Under the pieces are notes generated by a model, which made no database searches, had not been told where the DNA came from, and saw nothing but the letters and a program-made list of their open reading frames with translations. Positions 24,965 to 36,930 of a stretch of DNA of 64,000 nt are shown in pieces. Location of the stretch: positions 714,998-778,997 of the forward strand of contig NW_003137825.1 of the NCBI RefSeq assembly GCF_000003605.2, written 5' to 3'. The position numbers were made by a program, and so were the translations under genes. The stretch comes from Saccoglossus kowalevskii (Eukaryota > Hemichordata > Enteropneusta > Harrimaniidae). Within the stretch, counting starts at the first letter, position 1. Every line of letters starts with the position of its first letter.

Positions 24965-27091
24965 AAATAGTTAGTCATGGGAAATAACAATAGATTCACG
25001 GCTGTGAGACTAAGAGATACAGGTTGAGTTTTAAAGCTTGTTGGCTATAGCAATAAAGCATGACAGTTGAACGGTTGCTATTAAACCATGTGTGTTGCTG
25101 CTAATGGACGTTGGCCTGTCAGCAGAAAAATGCAACCTCGAGTGGCAACCACCAGCGTGCAGAAACCTTATCTATCATTCCTATGCCAGATTGGTCAGTC
25201 TGTGAAATAACTTTGATTTTTGCAATTTTTTTTTATATATATAGCATTCTATATAGCAAAGCCAATATGGATATTATGTAAACAATATTTTTTTATGATA
25301 TTTATATGAATCTGAAAAAAATGAATCTTGGTTAGCCATCAAATATACATAATGTTAATATATCTCAAGAAATTGTAAGTTGTCAAATAAAAACATGTTT
25401 GTATAGCATTGATTGACAGATAGGATGCTTAGTGGTCTGGACTTGGTAGCCGGTAGCAGTATATTACATTTGATCCTTTACAGACAATATATGTGTCACA
25501 GGAAACATTGGGGGCAGCATTATTTAGAATATCCTAGACAGATATATTACCATTTCCTGAAAATGCTTAATTATTTGAATGCCAAAGTCATCTTTTTTTC
25601 CCAAAATGTGTGGGTAATTGGAAAATCTATACATTTAGCCCTAAATTAACAAAGAAATTATAGAAAAATACTTGGTTGGAAAAAACAACATTCAAATGGT
25701 TAAGTGAAGTTTTAAATAATTAATTTTTTTTTACTGGGAGGGGAAAAAACACTTTCCCATCTTACTTTGTATATTTGGTTACATATTGAATATGAAAATA
25801 ATCTTTTTTTTTTTTGAAGTTATATTTTTACACAAATCTGATTATCTGGTGCTAGGGTGGTGATGGTTATGTTTTGTTTTGTTTTTATAAAAAAAAAGTA
25901 AAGCGAGAAAAAAAGTGCCTTAGAGTGCCAGAATGTATGTGAGCCAACTTTTTTGTTATGTGTGATTGCTGTGACCCTATTGGTAATGGATCTGTTCTGT
26001 GCCAGTGGTAGACCACACAGCTTCATGTAGACTCCCATGTTATGTTAGAAATAATAGGAGTCAGCTGGTAAAGTTTGGTTGAGAATCGGGTCAAGATACA
26101 TACTGGGTGCAGGGTTTTTTCATCTGTATTCCATTATCCAAGTTTGTTTTCCCACAGATTGATACTTAGTATAAATCTATAATCCGTATTGTGTTTCATG
26201 TCCCTTTGTGTTTAATAGTCAATTTTGAATTGATCCATACATGTATTATCATCAGTTTGCCATATTGATTTTTTTTCAAATCAGAAAAAAATTATTATTC
26301 AAGAATATCATTGATGGAAAACAGGGTCTTTGTATGTAACATTTGCTTTGAAGTTTGCATTTTGTTTCATATGAATAAAAATTGTGCCTTAATATTTTAC
26401 TGCCTAGCCCTTGTAGACACTTAGATGCAGGCAGCTTGGTACATCCAGTGTACAAACCTAGTAAATTTGAAAAGTCTACTATTCATGTCAAATAAGGTGA
26501 CCCTTTTTTAAAGCAGTTATTAGAAAAAGTCTACATTCCATATCCATTCCACCATATATATTATGCTATTATTTCCAAATATCCTTTGGGGATATATAAT
26601 GTACAAAATTAAATGTTTTTGTATTTGCATATCATAATATCACATTGTCTGTCACCCTGTATTAGAAGTCTGTTAAAATATTTTTTAAGGAATCTTATTC
26701 AAATCTTTCCATGGTTTTAGGGATAGACCATGTGAAATACTGTGCATGTCCTGCAACAAGAATTTTAAAAAAGTGCTTAAGTTGCTCACCAATCTTATAT
26801 AGCCCAAAAGTGCCTATGTAGATACATTTTGAGAATGCATCATGTATATTGAATTGGGATAACAGTTTCAGAAAAAAAAATTTTACTTGGCAGAATTTCC
26901 ACACTGGTTGGTAATTTATTACATTGTACATGTTATTTAGATCAAACTTTAAACCTATTGTGCATTTGCCAAGTACAATTTTGTTTTTTCACCAAAGAAC
27001 ATGTTATGGCTCATTCCCTGCAAAGTACCAGCATGTGTGACCTCTGGGGGTCATGCAAATGGTCTTTACAGTTACCAGTCTATATATACTG
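24965..27091 (+). other. SoxE 3' UTR and immediate downstream sequence with several poly(A) signals
   Basis: AATAAA hexamers occur at 25052-25057, 25386-25391 (followed by TGTTTGTA, a GU-rich element), 26374-26379 and, beyond, 27324-27329. The site at 25386 would give a 3' UTR of about 450 nt; the later ones would give 1.4 or 2.4 kb, closer to the long 3' UTR of vertebrate SOX9. Sequence is AT-rich, T-run-rich and nearly CpG-free. Which signal is used cannot be decided from the sequence. Confidence 0.55.
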
Positions 27092-27198
27092 TATTTGCTC
27101 TATTAGTAGCACATACACTTACATAAATGTGTCTATGGTCAAAATAAGTAATATCTGAATGACCCAGTATTTACATGCATTTCTATTAGAGCAAATAT
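27092..27198. mobile_element. MITE, CTATTAG family, complete-looking copy (107 bp)
   Basis: Left end TATTTGCTCTATTAGTAG and right end (reverse complement) TATTTGCTCTAATAG form terminal inverted repeats bounded by TA on each side, compatible with a TA target duplication. The interior shares the blocks TTTATGTAAG and TTTTGACCATAGACAC (here in reverse orientation) with the other copies in this window. No coding capacity. Tc1/mariner-type mobilisation is suggested by TA only. Confidence 0.7.
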
Positions 27199-28658
27199 GA
27201 TACATAGGAACAATTGGTTATAATCTGAAAGCTAAGTAGATAGTATCTATTTAAATCTTGTTTTGATTTCATTTTCCACATCAAGATTTTACTATTACCC
27301 TTTTCTGTTAAATTGGGTCTGTAAATAAATACTTTTCACTTATGAATGTTTTTTAAGCTTAATTAAAGTTTACTTTATATATTGTGAAAGTAGCGTTGTG
27401 ACTCATTCTGTTCAACTCTGCCCTTTTCTTCTTGGTTGATGACTTGTAAATGGCCTCATTACTATTGTTGCATATTCCTTTGTATCCAAAGAAAGTCGGA
27501 ATATAACAGAGGAAGTGGTGAACAATGGGATATCCTGAGCTGACAGGTTAAGTAGAAAGAAAGAAAGATTGGACTGATACCAATCATCATATTGAGGAAA
27601 GATTAAAATCTATCTGTGCATAAAATCTGTCTAATACCTAGCAAAGCCGCTGAAGGTCATCTGGTTGCTTTAATCAGCTGTATACCATGGCTAATCGGTT
27701 CAACAGGTCTTGGCCGAATTAATCACAAACGTGGAGTGGTGAAAAACAGAAGAGTGAGGATAGGGGAGGGGTAGACTATGAAAATATCTTGGATAAGGTA
27801 CTGTATTTCATCTATTGGAATCACATCTTCAAATTTTAATGTGTGCTATACGACGATCATCAAATGGATACCGTAATTAAACGTGCACAATGTATATATA
27901 ATTTCGTACATTTTACATTTATTTGTTCTTGTAAACTTTCCTTCATGGGTGGAGAAGTGTTTAACAAAGCTAGTATTAGGTTTGCTGTGCACATTTTAAT
28001 TATTGAAGGCCCCTAACCTATAAAGTAGTTGATGTAAAATTATGCTCAGTTGATCATCACATTTGTCATCACAATATGTGATTTTCCATTCACTGCAACA
28101 CCTTGTGTATAGCATGAAAGGCATGGCCAGACGTCTGCTACAAAATGATTTAGTTTTGAATTTCTTTTTTTCAGCTCAATGTCAAAATACTGATCTTTCA
28201 AAAGAGAACATGGTGTTAAGATACCCTTACTTCATCAAAGTTGACCACCATCAAATGTGTACTGTATATCATATTAATAGGTGTAGAAATGACCCCAAAT
28301 TACATTTGCGTTTGTTGAATCCCACACGATGTTTTGACCCCACCACATCACTATGACCTTTAATTTGTCCTGTTTTTATGTTTGATTTTCACACATAACG
28401 TGGGATCTTGTAGTAAACAGTAAATGGCGTATTATATAGCGTTTACATATCAGTGTTCCATGATGATGGCGTTCTCACTGATCATATAGTTTAATACTGT
28501 ATAACAGTATATAAACTGATTATAGTCTGGAAGAGGGGGAAGAGTAACCTTGTTATTAAGTATCTGATGAAATATTCACTTCAACAAAGTTTTCCCCTGG
28601 CTTGCAATGTTGACTGCAAACAATTAACATTACTCACACTGATCAAGAATCATACTTA
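27199..28658. other. Non-coding, possible conserved-type unique sequence
   Basis: Mostly unique AT-rich DNA. A more complex patch at 27,400-27,780 holds Sox-like AACAAT sites on both strands (CTATTGTT near 27,463 and GAACAATGG near 27,521), a purine run of GAAA repeats, and TTAATCACAAACGTGG. No exon recognised. Confidence 0.4.
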
Positions 28659-28803
28659 CTCTATTAGAAGTGCATCTGTAAAAGAAGTACTCACACACCA
28701 CACACTGCACTTATTGTATGCTGGATCATTAAAAGATTATTTATTTTGACTATAAACACAGCTATGTCATTTAAGAAAGTGTATGCGCTACTAATAGAGC
28801 AAC
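28659..28803. mobile_element. MITE, CTATTAG family copy
   Basis: Left end CTCTATTAGAAGTGCAT and right end GCGCTACTAATAGAG are inverted repeats. The interior holds the family blocks TGTATGCTGGATCATTAAAA and ATTTTGACTATAAACACA found in the copies at 32.9 and 62.2 kb. Non-coding. Confidence 0.65.
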
Positions 28804-29416
28804 TGTTGCACTTTGTTTCTAATTTGTACATAACAAACCTTATATCAATACTACATCACGCATGGTATGGTAACTAAATTAACCTACTAGAATACAAACA
28901 TTTTCTTCATTTTTATAATTAGCACATTCAAGCATGTTTTACGGATACATCCCATCTCACCCGCACATTGGAATGCTGACTGACGACTATGGTCTGCCCC
29001 GAACTTATGCCACAGTTATTTGAGGTCACTTAATTTGAACTAGACAATAAATTACACATTATCCAAATAAAAGTAACATAAAATCATTTCCCAGATGCTC
29101 CTATTATATAAAATATATAGTATATCATTCAGTTTATAGTTGTCTTCCCTAACTACAGACTTTGATGGTTACCAATTAGGTTTATGGTAGTCATTGCGTT
29201 GAACATTTACCCAGTAAAATACTAATAGCTTAACCCATGAACCCTAATGTATCAGAAACTAAATTTTACTAGGTTTGGACCAGGATTGAAAATGAAAGTG
29301 GGGTTTGTTTACAGTTTACTCTCATTTACTCAAACATTATTTTCTATTTTCTAAAGACAGATGCAAAGGACTGCAAGTCATTTCCTGGAAAATCAGTTTC
29401 ACCTAACTACCCGGAT
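28804..29416. other. Non-coding, nothing recognised
   Basis: AT-rich sequence without an exon, repeat unit or mobile-element end that I can support. Confidence 0.5.
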
Positions 29417-29547
29417 CATTGGCGGATTTAGATGGGGGCCGAGGGGGCTGCGGCCCCCCTATTTTTAACAACCAACAGGGCTTCGCGCCATTGGTGCTCG
29501 CGAAATTGTATCAGCCCCCCTATTCCAGAATCCTAGATCCGCCCCTG
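29417..29547. mobile_element. hAT-like MITE (131 bp) with 5-bp direct repeats
   Basis: Ends are CATTGGCGGATTTAG and, reverse-complemented, CAGGGGCGGATCTAG, a good terminal inverted repeat. CGGAT directly repeats on both sides (29412-29416 and 29548-29552), consistent with a 5-bp target-site duplication. CAGGGGCGG-type ends and 5-bp duplications fit some hAT lineages. The interior is GC-rich with a GGGGGCTGCGGCCCCCC fold. A 62-codon open frame inside is not a gene. Confidence 0.7.
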
Positions 29548-29552
29548 CGGAT

Positions 29553-30865
29553 ATCTATTGAAAGAAAGTTTACTGGAGTCCACATCTCTAACAAAAAGCT
29601 CGCATAAACCAAAGATTGCATTTATTGTATATTTTACTGACTATATGCACTATAATAGATAAATACAGTGTACGGTACAAATATTTTAATTGTGGTATAC
29701 CACTATAAGTATTATCTGTATTCACCATTGGTTGCAAAGTGTTTATTCATATTTGTTTTTGATTTGTTTTATATTTTAAAATATAAATAATAATAAATAT
29801 TATTATACAACTTTGTTTCTCTGTTCCCTGGTTGTAAAAGATAATATGTTTGGGAAATGAATCCACATTGAAAGCAGATTGTGACACTCCTTTTAGTATA
29901 CATTTTTATTGAATTTCAGTTGGACATACGTGCATTACGTTGATACTTGCCTTCAAAATTTAAACTACAGTTGTGTATCTTGATGCACAATAAATTCTAC
30001 ATTCCATATGTTTTTTGTTGGAATGGGGTTGGTGCTCTTGGACTTCTACATAGCGGTAAACTTCATCTGGTAGCCACCAAGACGGTTCTGTGTGGAGAAT
30101 TAAAATAAACGTTGTTTTTATTAAATATAATATTTCCTTTCAGCATGATTTTATTTTCACTGCGAGCAACAATTCTGTGTACTCCCTGTATCATATATCC
30201 CCTGTTTTGTGGTAAGTTGCATATTTAAAAAAATAAGGATATACTTGTAGTAGATTCACTGCTTATTATAATTTTTGGCTAATCATATGCAATGGAAAAT
30301 TATTTATCACTATTGTTTGTATAATACACATGTATACAAAAATGTAACAGCAGCAATGAAAGAAGGTAAAAGTCATGTCCCTGAGGTCAAAGGTCATGGA
30401 TCACAGTTACGAGGAAACAAAGGTTAATTAAGGTCATCCCCTAAAGGAACAGAATTGGTTGGGTGGTCTTAATTCTTTAATTACATTACATTTCATGATT
30501 CTGGATGTCCTAAAGTCTACACAAATGCACAGTGGGATACCAGTAGCTAAATACTAGAGAGCAGTGAACTGAACATTTCTCATGTTGCAGTAATATTTCT
30601 CTAGTAAAAATTGTTGTTGATACTTTATTCGCATTTTTAGGCTTCCCGACTTTGTCAATTTGTTTTCCGACTCCGATGTGGATGAGTGTTTCTTTCAATT
30701 TTTCGCAAAAATTTGTTACATGAAAATGTTGAATGTTATCTACTGGTAATGAGACATGATTTTTTTCCTGGGCTTTATTAAACATTGCCTTTTCTGAATC
30801 ATGCAAATAATAATAGTTTAAGAAAAAAAAAAATAATAACCTATCCTACACCATTATATATTAAT
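29553..30865. other. Non-coding stretch
   Basis: AT-rich, no exon recognised. It contains the nuclear-receptor-type half-site cluster annotated separately. Confidence 0.45.
30384..30436 (+). promoter_or_regulatory. Perfect DR1 nuclear-receptor element plus third half site
   Basis: AGGTCAAAGGTCA at 30384-30396 is an exact direct repeat of AGGTCA with one-base spacing, the consensus for HNF4/RXR-type receptors. A third AGGTCA lies at 30431-30436, with AGGTTA next to it. It is 5.4 kb downstream of the SoxE stop codon. Motif is seen; activity is not shown. Confidence 0.4.
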
Positions 30866-30905
30866 TCCTATCGTATCGTATCCTATCCTATCCTATCCTA
30901 TCCTC
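30866..30905. repeat. Pentanucleotide microsatellite (CCTAT)n
   Basis: About eight CCTAT-type units, with two CGTAT variants at the left, decaying into a degenerate CCTA/CCTT-rich tract up to about 30,955. Confidence 0.85.
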
Positions 30906-31553
30906 TCTTACCCTAGCCTACCTTTACCTTAACCTACCCTACCCCATTCTAACCTATGACTGCCCATTCAATATTGCAGGAAACCTATACGGTACGGTAC
31001 TCAATGCTTCTAGCTCCAAGATAAACTTTTTGTATACAAATCACAAAAGTCCTACAGGGACTGGATACCAAAATAATGATACTTTGGTTGGGTAAGTGTG
31101 CCACTGAGACTGAAAGGCCAAGCCACTGTTTGAAATCTATCCACTTTCTAGTGAGGTCCCAGGGTGATAATGCCAGACATGGAGAAAAGGATTGAACTGT
31201 AGCTTTAATACAATCTCATTCCCAGGTTTGCTTGCACATGTCTCTCAGCAAGAATAAGCATTAGATTCCAGGGTAAAAAATCTGTCTTAAGGTTAACAAT
31301 TTTGTGTTCCTCATAAAGCTTATATTTATAGGAAGCCAGGATTCAAACACTTTTGTGAGACAAGAAACTTTTAGGACTGGTGTAATGATCAACATATTAA
31401 TTTCCTGTAAAACTGTAAAATAAACACAGATGTAATCGCACATTCTGTCAAAATGGTTATTGGAAGAGGTTACATGTTAAGGTTAAAGTAGTGTGACAGA
31501 GTTTCTATTTGGGTGTTGTTTTTTAGTTGCCAACCAATTAACAGGTTGGTTCA

Positions 31554-31906
31554 GGGTTTACTAGGTTTACGTAGTAAAGTGGGTTTATTGGGTTATAGGG
31601 ATTGTTTGGTTCACAGGCATTGCTGTATCCAATGTAATCCCAATATACCCTAAAATTCCAACAAACACTGTAATCCAAAAAACCTTATAATCTAACAAAC
31701 TCTTTAATCCCACTATACTGGGTTTACTAGGTTTACATAGTAAAGTGGGTTTATTGGGTTATAGGGATTGTTTGGTTCACAGGCATTGCTGTATCCAATG
31801 TAATCCCAATATACCCTAAAATTCCAACAAACACTGTAATCCAAAAAACCTTATAATCTAACAAACTCTTTAATCCCACTATACTGGGTTTACTAGGTTT
31901 ACAGAG
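31554..31906. repeat. 166-bp tandem duplication (two full units plus a partial)
   Basis: The unit begins GGGTTTACTAGGTTTAC at 31554, 31720 and 31886, i.e. exactly 166 bp apart. The two full copies are nearly identical, implying a recent duplication. Each unit is G-rich in its first half (GGGTTATAGGGATTG) and C-rich in its second (AATCCCAATATACCC), so it can fold back on itself. Degenerate GGTTTACATA-type copies continue to about 32,030. Confidence 0.85.
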
Positions 31907-32030
31907 TGTATTCTGGGTTTAAAAGGGATACAGAAATTACCAGGTTCATTGGATTTACATAATAGGTTTACATAATACTGGGTATACAGGGTTTTCTAGG
32001 ATTACAGGTTAATACTGGGTTTATATAGCT

Positions 32031-32888
32031 ATTTATCCAGACTTGCAAAATATACATCTCTCATGAAATTACGAATAAGTTGTTGTTATGTGATGCCATT
32101 TGTGAATTTTATGCTGAACAATATATTGATTTAAGATAAAACATTATCACACAAAATAGCTTTGGCAACAATGATGAGGAGGAGGACAGCTATTTGCAAC
32201 TCCAGACTCTTCATTAATTGACCATGTGCTGTGTTTTGGAGATATTTTTCATAAAAATAAATGAAAAAAATACATCAAATGAATAAACACGGGGTATGGT
32301 CACATAGCCGGTACTTGCATACTTGATAATTGCATGTAGAAAGGTAGAGATCATTATATGTTCAAATATGTTCAAATCTTTTAACTGTTTACAGGTGTGT
32401 CAATTTGTTTTCTAAAATTTATTGTCATTAAATTTTTCATTTTTTTTCTTTGTATTTTCTAATGAATAACAAAAATTGGCAAAATAGGCAGCTTATGATC
32501 CTTTGAGTTTGTATTTACTATGCTGGACAAGGAGAACATTGTGTAATTGTTATCAATAAATGAAAAATAATAGTTTTACCAATCCAAAATAATGAGAAAC
32601 AGTGCATTAAATGATAGGCACATAATCAAGTAATTGGCCAAAACACTGGCAATGAATGATAATATGATGTTAAATTTGTTAAGCATGATGTCAGGGAAAG
32701 AACTAAATTTGATATATTAAACACCCTATTAACTTGTCAACAAGCATCAAGTTATAATATAAAATCTTGAGATTTTGTGAAACACTCAACGAGAACCTAA
32801 AAAGTTTATTTTAACTACTTGAGAGTCAGCAAAAAATGTCAAGAAAAGGAGTTTCACAATGGTACAATCAACTGAACTCATGATACCA
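32031..32888. other. Non-coding, nothing recognised
   Basis: AT-rich sequence with no supported gene or element. Confidence 0.5.
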
Positions 32889-33036
32889 TATTTGCTGTAT
32901 CACAAGCACATCTTTAATAGAAGTGTACTGAAAATGTGCATTTCTTGTATGCTAGCTGGATTATTGAAATACAACTTATTTTAACCAGAGACACAACTGA
33001 ATTGCGTAAGCATATACGCTACTAATAGAGCAAATA
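32889..33036. mobile_element. MITE, CTATTAG family copy (148 bp)
   Basis: Right end ACTAATAGAGCAAATA is the exact complement type of the left end seen at 27,092; the left end TATTTGCTGTAT...TAATAG is more diverged. The interior carries TGTATGCTAGCTGGATTATT and TATTTTAACCAGAGACAC, shared with other copies. Confidence 0.65.
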
Positions 33037-33854
33037 CATAAGTACTGAATACAATGCATGACGAAAAACACCTAAAATTCAGTGTTATAACATTAAAACA
33101 GCATACAGCAGTTAACAGAGTGATGAAGTGGACAAAATTATGCTTGTGTTACAGGTTACAGACTTTTAATTGTCATGCAAACAATGTGTTTTTAATGCTT
33201 TGTAGGGAGGTATAGAACTTTGAAATCAGGACTCGTAAGTGTAACAGGAAGACTTTTAGAAACACCTGGTTGGCACACACTAATATAGAGTACACCTGAA
33301 ATTGAGTAGATCAATAAGATGTAGTAGAATTCAATCTGAAATCACAGTGAGTGTAGTAAAATGATCAGGTTTGTTAAGTCTGCAAGGAATACCGACTCGA
33401 CCTCTGTAGGTCACCTGTCAACAGATTTGAAAGAGCACTAATGAAAGTAGGTTGGATAAGATCTACAATGCATAGCCCACATATAACTGGAACAAGTTGG
33501 TAAAGGTGCAGGTAAGGTATTATACACTTAGATTTTTCAGTTGACCGAATCGTTTTCTGTGTCATGATTGTGCTTTGTTGTTATTGCAGATTACTCAACT
33601 GGACTGTAGTAAATAGGGATGGACCATTTAAAATCTGGGGCAGGGGTGAAAGATGGAATATGTGGTCCATTTTTCTACTCCATTTTTAATAAGTGACTAA
33701 TAAATCCAGTGAAAACAAATATTCATAGCTATGGTTTTGCAGTGTTTTGAGGGCCTGTATAGATACTCGCATTGCTAGAATAGTCCTGGGTATAAGAGTA
33801 AGTATCTATGATATGTGTGCAATCTACAATTGAATATATTGATTTAACAAGCAG
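33037..33854. other. Non-coding, nothing recognised
   Basis: No exon or element ends could be supported here. Confidence 0.5.
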
Positions 33855-34545
33855 CATCTCGGCTGAGATAGCTCCGCTGTTAGAAATGCACATTTCAATT
33901 AAAGAACAGAAAGTATCATTAAAAAATGAACAATATGTATAGTATCAAAGCAATTGGACTTGCGGTTTTTAACAAGAAGGTGAAAATATCACTTTTTTCC
34001 AAAAATTACAAAAATATTCATCAAAATTAGAGAATTAAAGATATCATCATGAAATGAACAAATCTGAGTTAGAACCACATGTAGTACCTATATATGTAAC
34101 ATCAAAGCAATTGGACTTGAGGTTTTTAACAAGAAGTCGAAAATATCACTTTTTACCAAAAATGACAAAAATATTCACCAAAATTAGAGAATTAAATATA
34201 TTATTACAAAATGAACAAATCTAAGAGAGGTTCACATGTAGTACCTATATGTGTAATATCAAAGCAATCGGACTTGCGGTTTTTAACAAGAAGGTGAAAA
34301 TATCACTTTTTACCAAAAATTACAAAAATATTCACCAAAATTAGAGAATTGAAGATATCATCATGAAATGAACAAATCTGAGAGAGGTCTACCCAAGGTA
34401 CATATACACCAAGTATCAAAGCATTCAGGCTTGTAGTTTTCAAGAAGAAGTCGAAAAAGTAAAACATTGACATGGACGACGACAGTGACGACGGACAATC
34501 ACTCATATGATAAGCTCCGCTCGACAAAGTCGACAGCGGAGCTAA
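33855..34545. mobile_element. Hairpin-ended tandem-array element, 157-bp units (pearl/Helentron-like)
   Basis: Units starting ATCAAAGCAATTGGACTT recur at 33944, 34101, 34258 and 34415, a period of exactly 157 bp. The array is bounded by an 11-bp inverted repeat: AGCTCCGCTGT at 33870-33880 and ACAGCGGAGCT at 34533-34543. The left end has a small hairpin (ATCTC-GGCT-GAGAT, 33856-33869). The right end has a strong one: AGCTCCGCT, then CGAC-AAA-GTCG, then AGCGGAGCT, preceded by a GACGACGACAGTGACGACGG tract. Internal tandem units between hairpin ends are typical of pearl/CvA elements of marine invertebrates, regarded as non-autonomous Helitron relatives. Assignment is inference. Confidence 0.75.
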
Positions 34546-34949
34546 AAAGGGGTAACAAAATTATAGTACAACATTTTACCGGTAATGATTTCACTACACA
34601 TTTTACCAGACAGCATATACCGGTATTAAAAAAAGTTTTTGTGACCTCCATATTCTACCTACTGATCTTCGTTTTACAAATCTTGGTGAACAAATCTTGA
34701 GAAAAATTTACCAATAAACTAAAAAATGAATTTTGCAGTTCAATTTTTTGAACTATTTTGCGTATTTTTAAAGAAAGCTAGCAGATATAAACTGAAAATT
34801 GCGTTTGTTGTACCGAATTTGATACCATTAAAAGCACATCCTGTCCTGTTCGATATGGGACTCGTAGTGACCTATACAACACGTGTAAAATACATTGTTT
34901 ATTTACATGAAATTCGAACATGCGCTGCGCGATGACCACCGCGCTTTAA
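34546..34949 (-). mobile_element. Right end of a TTAA-flanked DNA transposon copy
   Basis: Read on the minus strand from TTAA (34946-34949) the sequence AGCGCGGTGGTCATCGCGC matches the terminus AGGGCGGTAGTCGTCGCGC of the element at 37.7 kb, and a shared block (TTGTTTATTTACAT next to a TATACAACA motif) follows. The opposite end was not located, so the left limit is arbitrary. Confidence 0.5.
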
Positions 34950-34980
34950 TGTATACTAAATCATTAAATACTACCTATTA

Positions 34981-35027
34981 GACCATAGATTTACATAAGC
35001 ACATGCACTACTAATAGAGGAAATACA
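34981..35027. mobile_element. MITE, CTATTAG family, fragment
   Basis: GACCATAGATTTACATAAGC followed by GCACTACTAATAGAGGAAATA matches one end of the family. The other end is not evident nearby. Confidence 0.55.
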
Positions 35028-35919
35028 ATACTAGACTTTTATTAATTAATAATATTGAATTTCTGTTTAACTTTCAGAGACCACTGCTGATCTTGCCTGA
35101 ATCCTCTACATGTTATGTCAATAAAGCTGCATGTTGATCAGATTACATTTGTTGCAGTGTGGACAAAGTTTATATTCAGTTAATGACATTAAAATTGAAA
35201 GAAAACACCAGTTGGCTTGATATGATATGGTTTATCAGTTACGTTGCCAAATGTTTAGACTGTTGGCCTGCAGAGTATCAACAATATGAAGTCAAAGTTT
35301 GGATACTATGATAAACCAGCAAGATATTGTATGTTTACAATGTCGCTCAGCTACAATAACAAACTTTGCTCAAGTAACATTGCCATAGAAACCATATTTT
35401 GGCAATATTTGGTAAAGAAACTTGTACTATAGAATACCTTATTTTCACTCCTTTGAAGTGCTTGATAGTTCAACAAAATAAAATCCAGTGAAAAGATCAT
35501 TAATTACAATAAATTCAACCTAAAGTTTTTTTTAGCAAAAATAAAGTATTTTACTGAATATTTTTATTCACAGATCCAACTGTTATTAGCACATGATTAG
35601 ATATATTGATTGATTTGAATAATTTTGAAGATGAAAGCAGATATATTATATATCAAGGGTTGCCTGAAACACTGAATTGTACATATCAATGTGTCCTCAA
35701 ATATATAAGTGTAAGACAGAAAACAAATCCGATATCTGATGAATTGATATAAGGGATAGTCCATTTGAAAACCTGGGTGGGTCTGGAATATTTTGAGGGG
35801 GGGGGGTCTTAAAACTAACATTACTGAGAAAAGAAAGTAATAATGGACTTGCATATCATCAGTGAGAAACTAAAAAGTTTGAACAAAATCAGCTACCCGG
35901 TATATATGACTTTTGATTT
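35028..35919. other. Non-coding, nothing recognised
   Basis: AT-rich, with a run of about 11 G near 35,798. No gene or element supported. Confidence 0.45.
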
Positions 35920-36930
35920 TAAACATCAAAGAAAGCTAAGAAAGAACTCCTGTTTGCTGAAGATATTGAAGGCATGGCATATCTTCATTACCTACAAATC
36001 AAATCATTGTGTTTATTGGATGCAAAATCATTGAAATATTTCTTATATTCACAGTTAGGCATACATCCTTCTAATAGAGAAAATAATCAGGGTGGTTCCA
36101 AGTATCTATGGTTTAACAATTATAAACATTTAATGAAATAATGACCATATATGACTTAATATTTTGGTGATATATCTTGTCAGACCACAAAATTAAAGCA
36201 CCGATTGCATGTCCCTATCTGCAACAGTACTTAGTACATTACATTTATGCATATTAAGAAACACACATGAAACTAAACTGAGTATTATTCTCGAGTGTCT
36301 ATTGTACCATGTTTCATTAAAATCTGTTGAATGGTAAAATTGGCTAATTATTATGCTAATTAGATAATTAATATGCACGGGATTTAAACCCAAACTAATC
36401 AACACTGCATATTATCCCTGAACATCTATATACCAAGTTTCATTGAATTAAGTTTAATAGTACATGAGAAACAAGTAAAAATGCTTAAATTTGGCTAATT
36501 AAAATGCAAATGAGGCAATTAATATGTACATAATTTCAAGCAAAATTTTATCAGGTCTGAGTATTATCCTAGAGTATCTATGTACCAGGTTTCATTAAAA
36601 TCTGTTTAATAATACACAAAAAACAAGTAAAAATACTTAAATAATTAATATGCAAATTAGGTGATTATTATGTACAGAATTTCAAGCAAAATTTTATCAG
36701 ATCTGTACATTATCCCAGAGCAGCTATGTACCAAGTTTCATTGAAATCTGTTTAATAGTATAAGAGAAACAAGAGAAAATGTTTAAAATTGACTAATTAA
36801 TTCATATGCAAATCAAGTAAATAATATTTATGGATTTCCACCAAAAACTAATCAGGTATGAACACTACCCCAGAGCATATATGTACCAAGTTTCATTAAA
36901 TTCAGATTATTGGTTCTTGAAAAGGCTGTC
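35920..36930. mobile_element. Tandem-array element related to that at 46.5-48.0 kb
   Basis: The left boundary ATCAAAGAAAGCTAAGAAAG (from 35924) matches ATCAAAGAAAGCTTAGAAAG at 46513. Degenerate units follow, each with an ACCAAGTTTCATTGAAATCTG-like core (about 36,305, 36,433, 36,585, 36,730, 36,887), spaced roughly 130-155 bp. AATTAGGTAATTAATATG-like blocks lie between cores. A CTATTAG-family fragment lies inside at about 36,050-36,090. No terminal hairpin is seen at the right, so this copy is decayed or truncated. Confidence 0.65.

Noticed and set aside
30866-30960. Interstitial telomere-like repeat
   Set aside because: The CCTAT/CCTA-type units do not match the animal telomere repeat CCCTAA; it is an ordinary pentanucleotide microsatellite with a degenerate edge.
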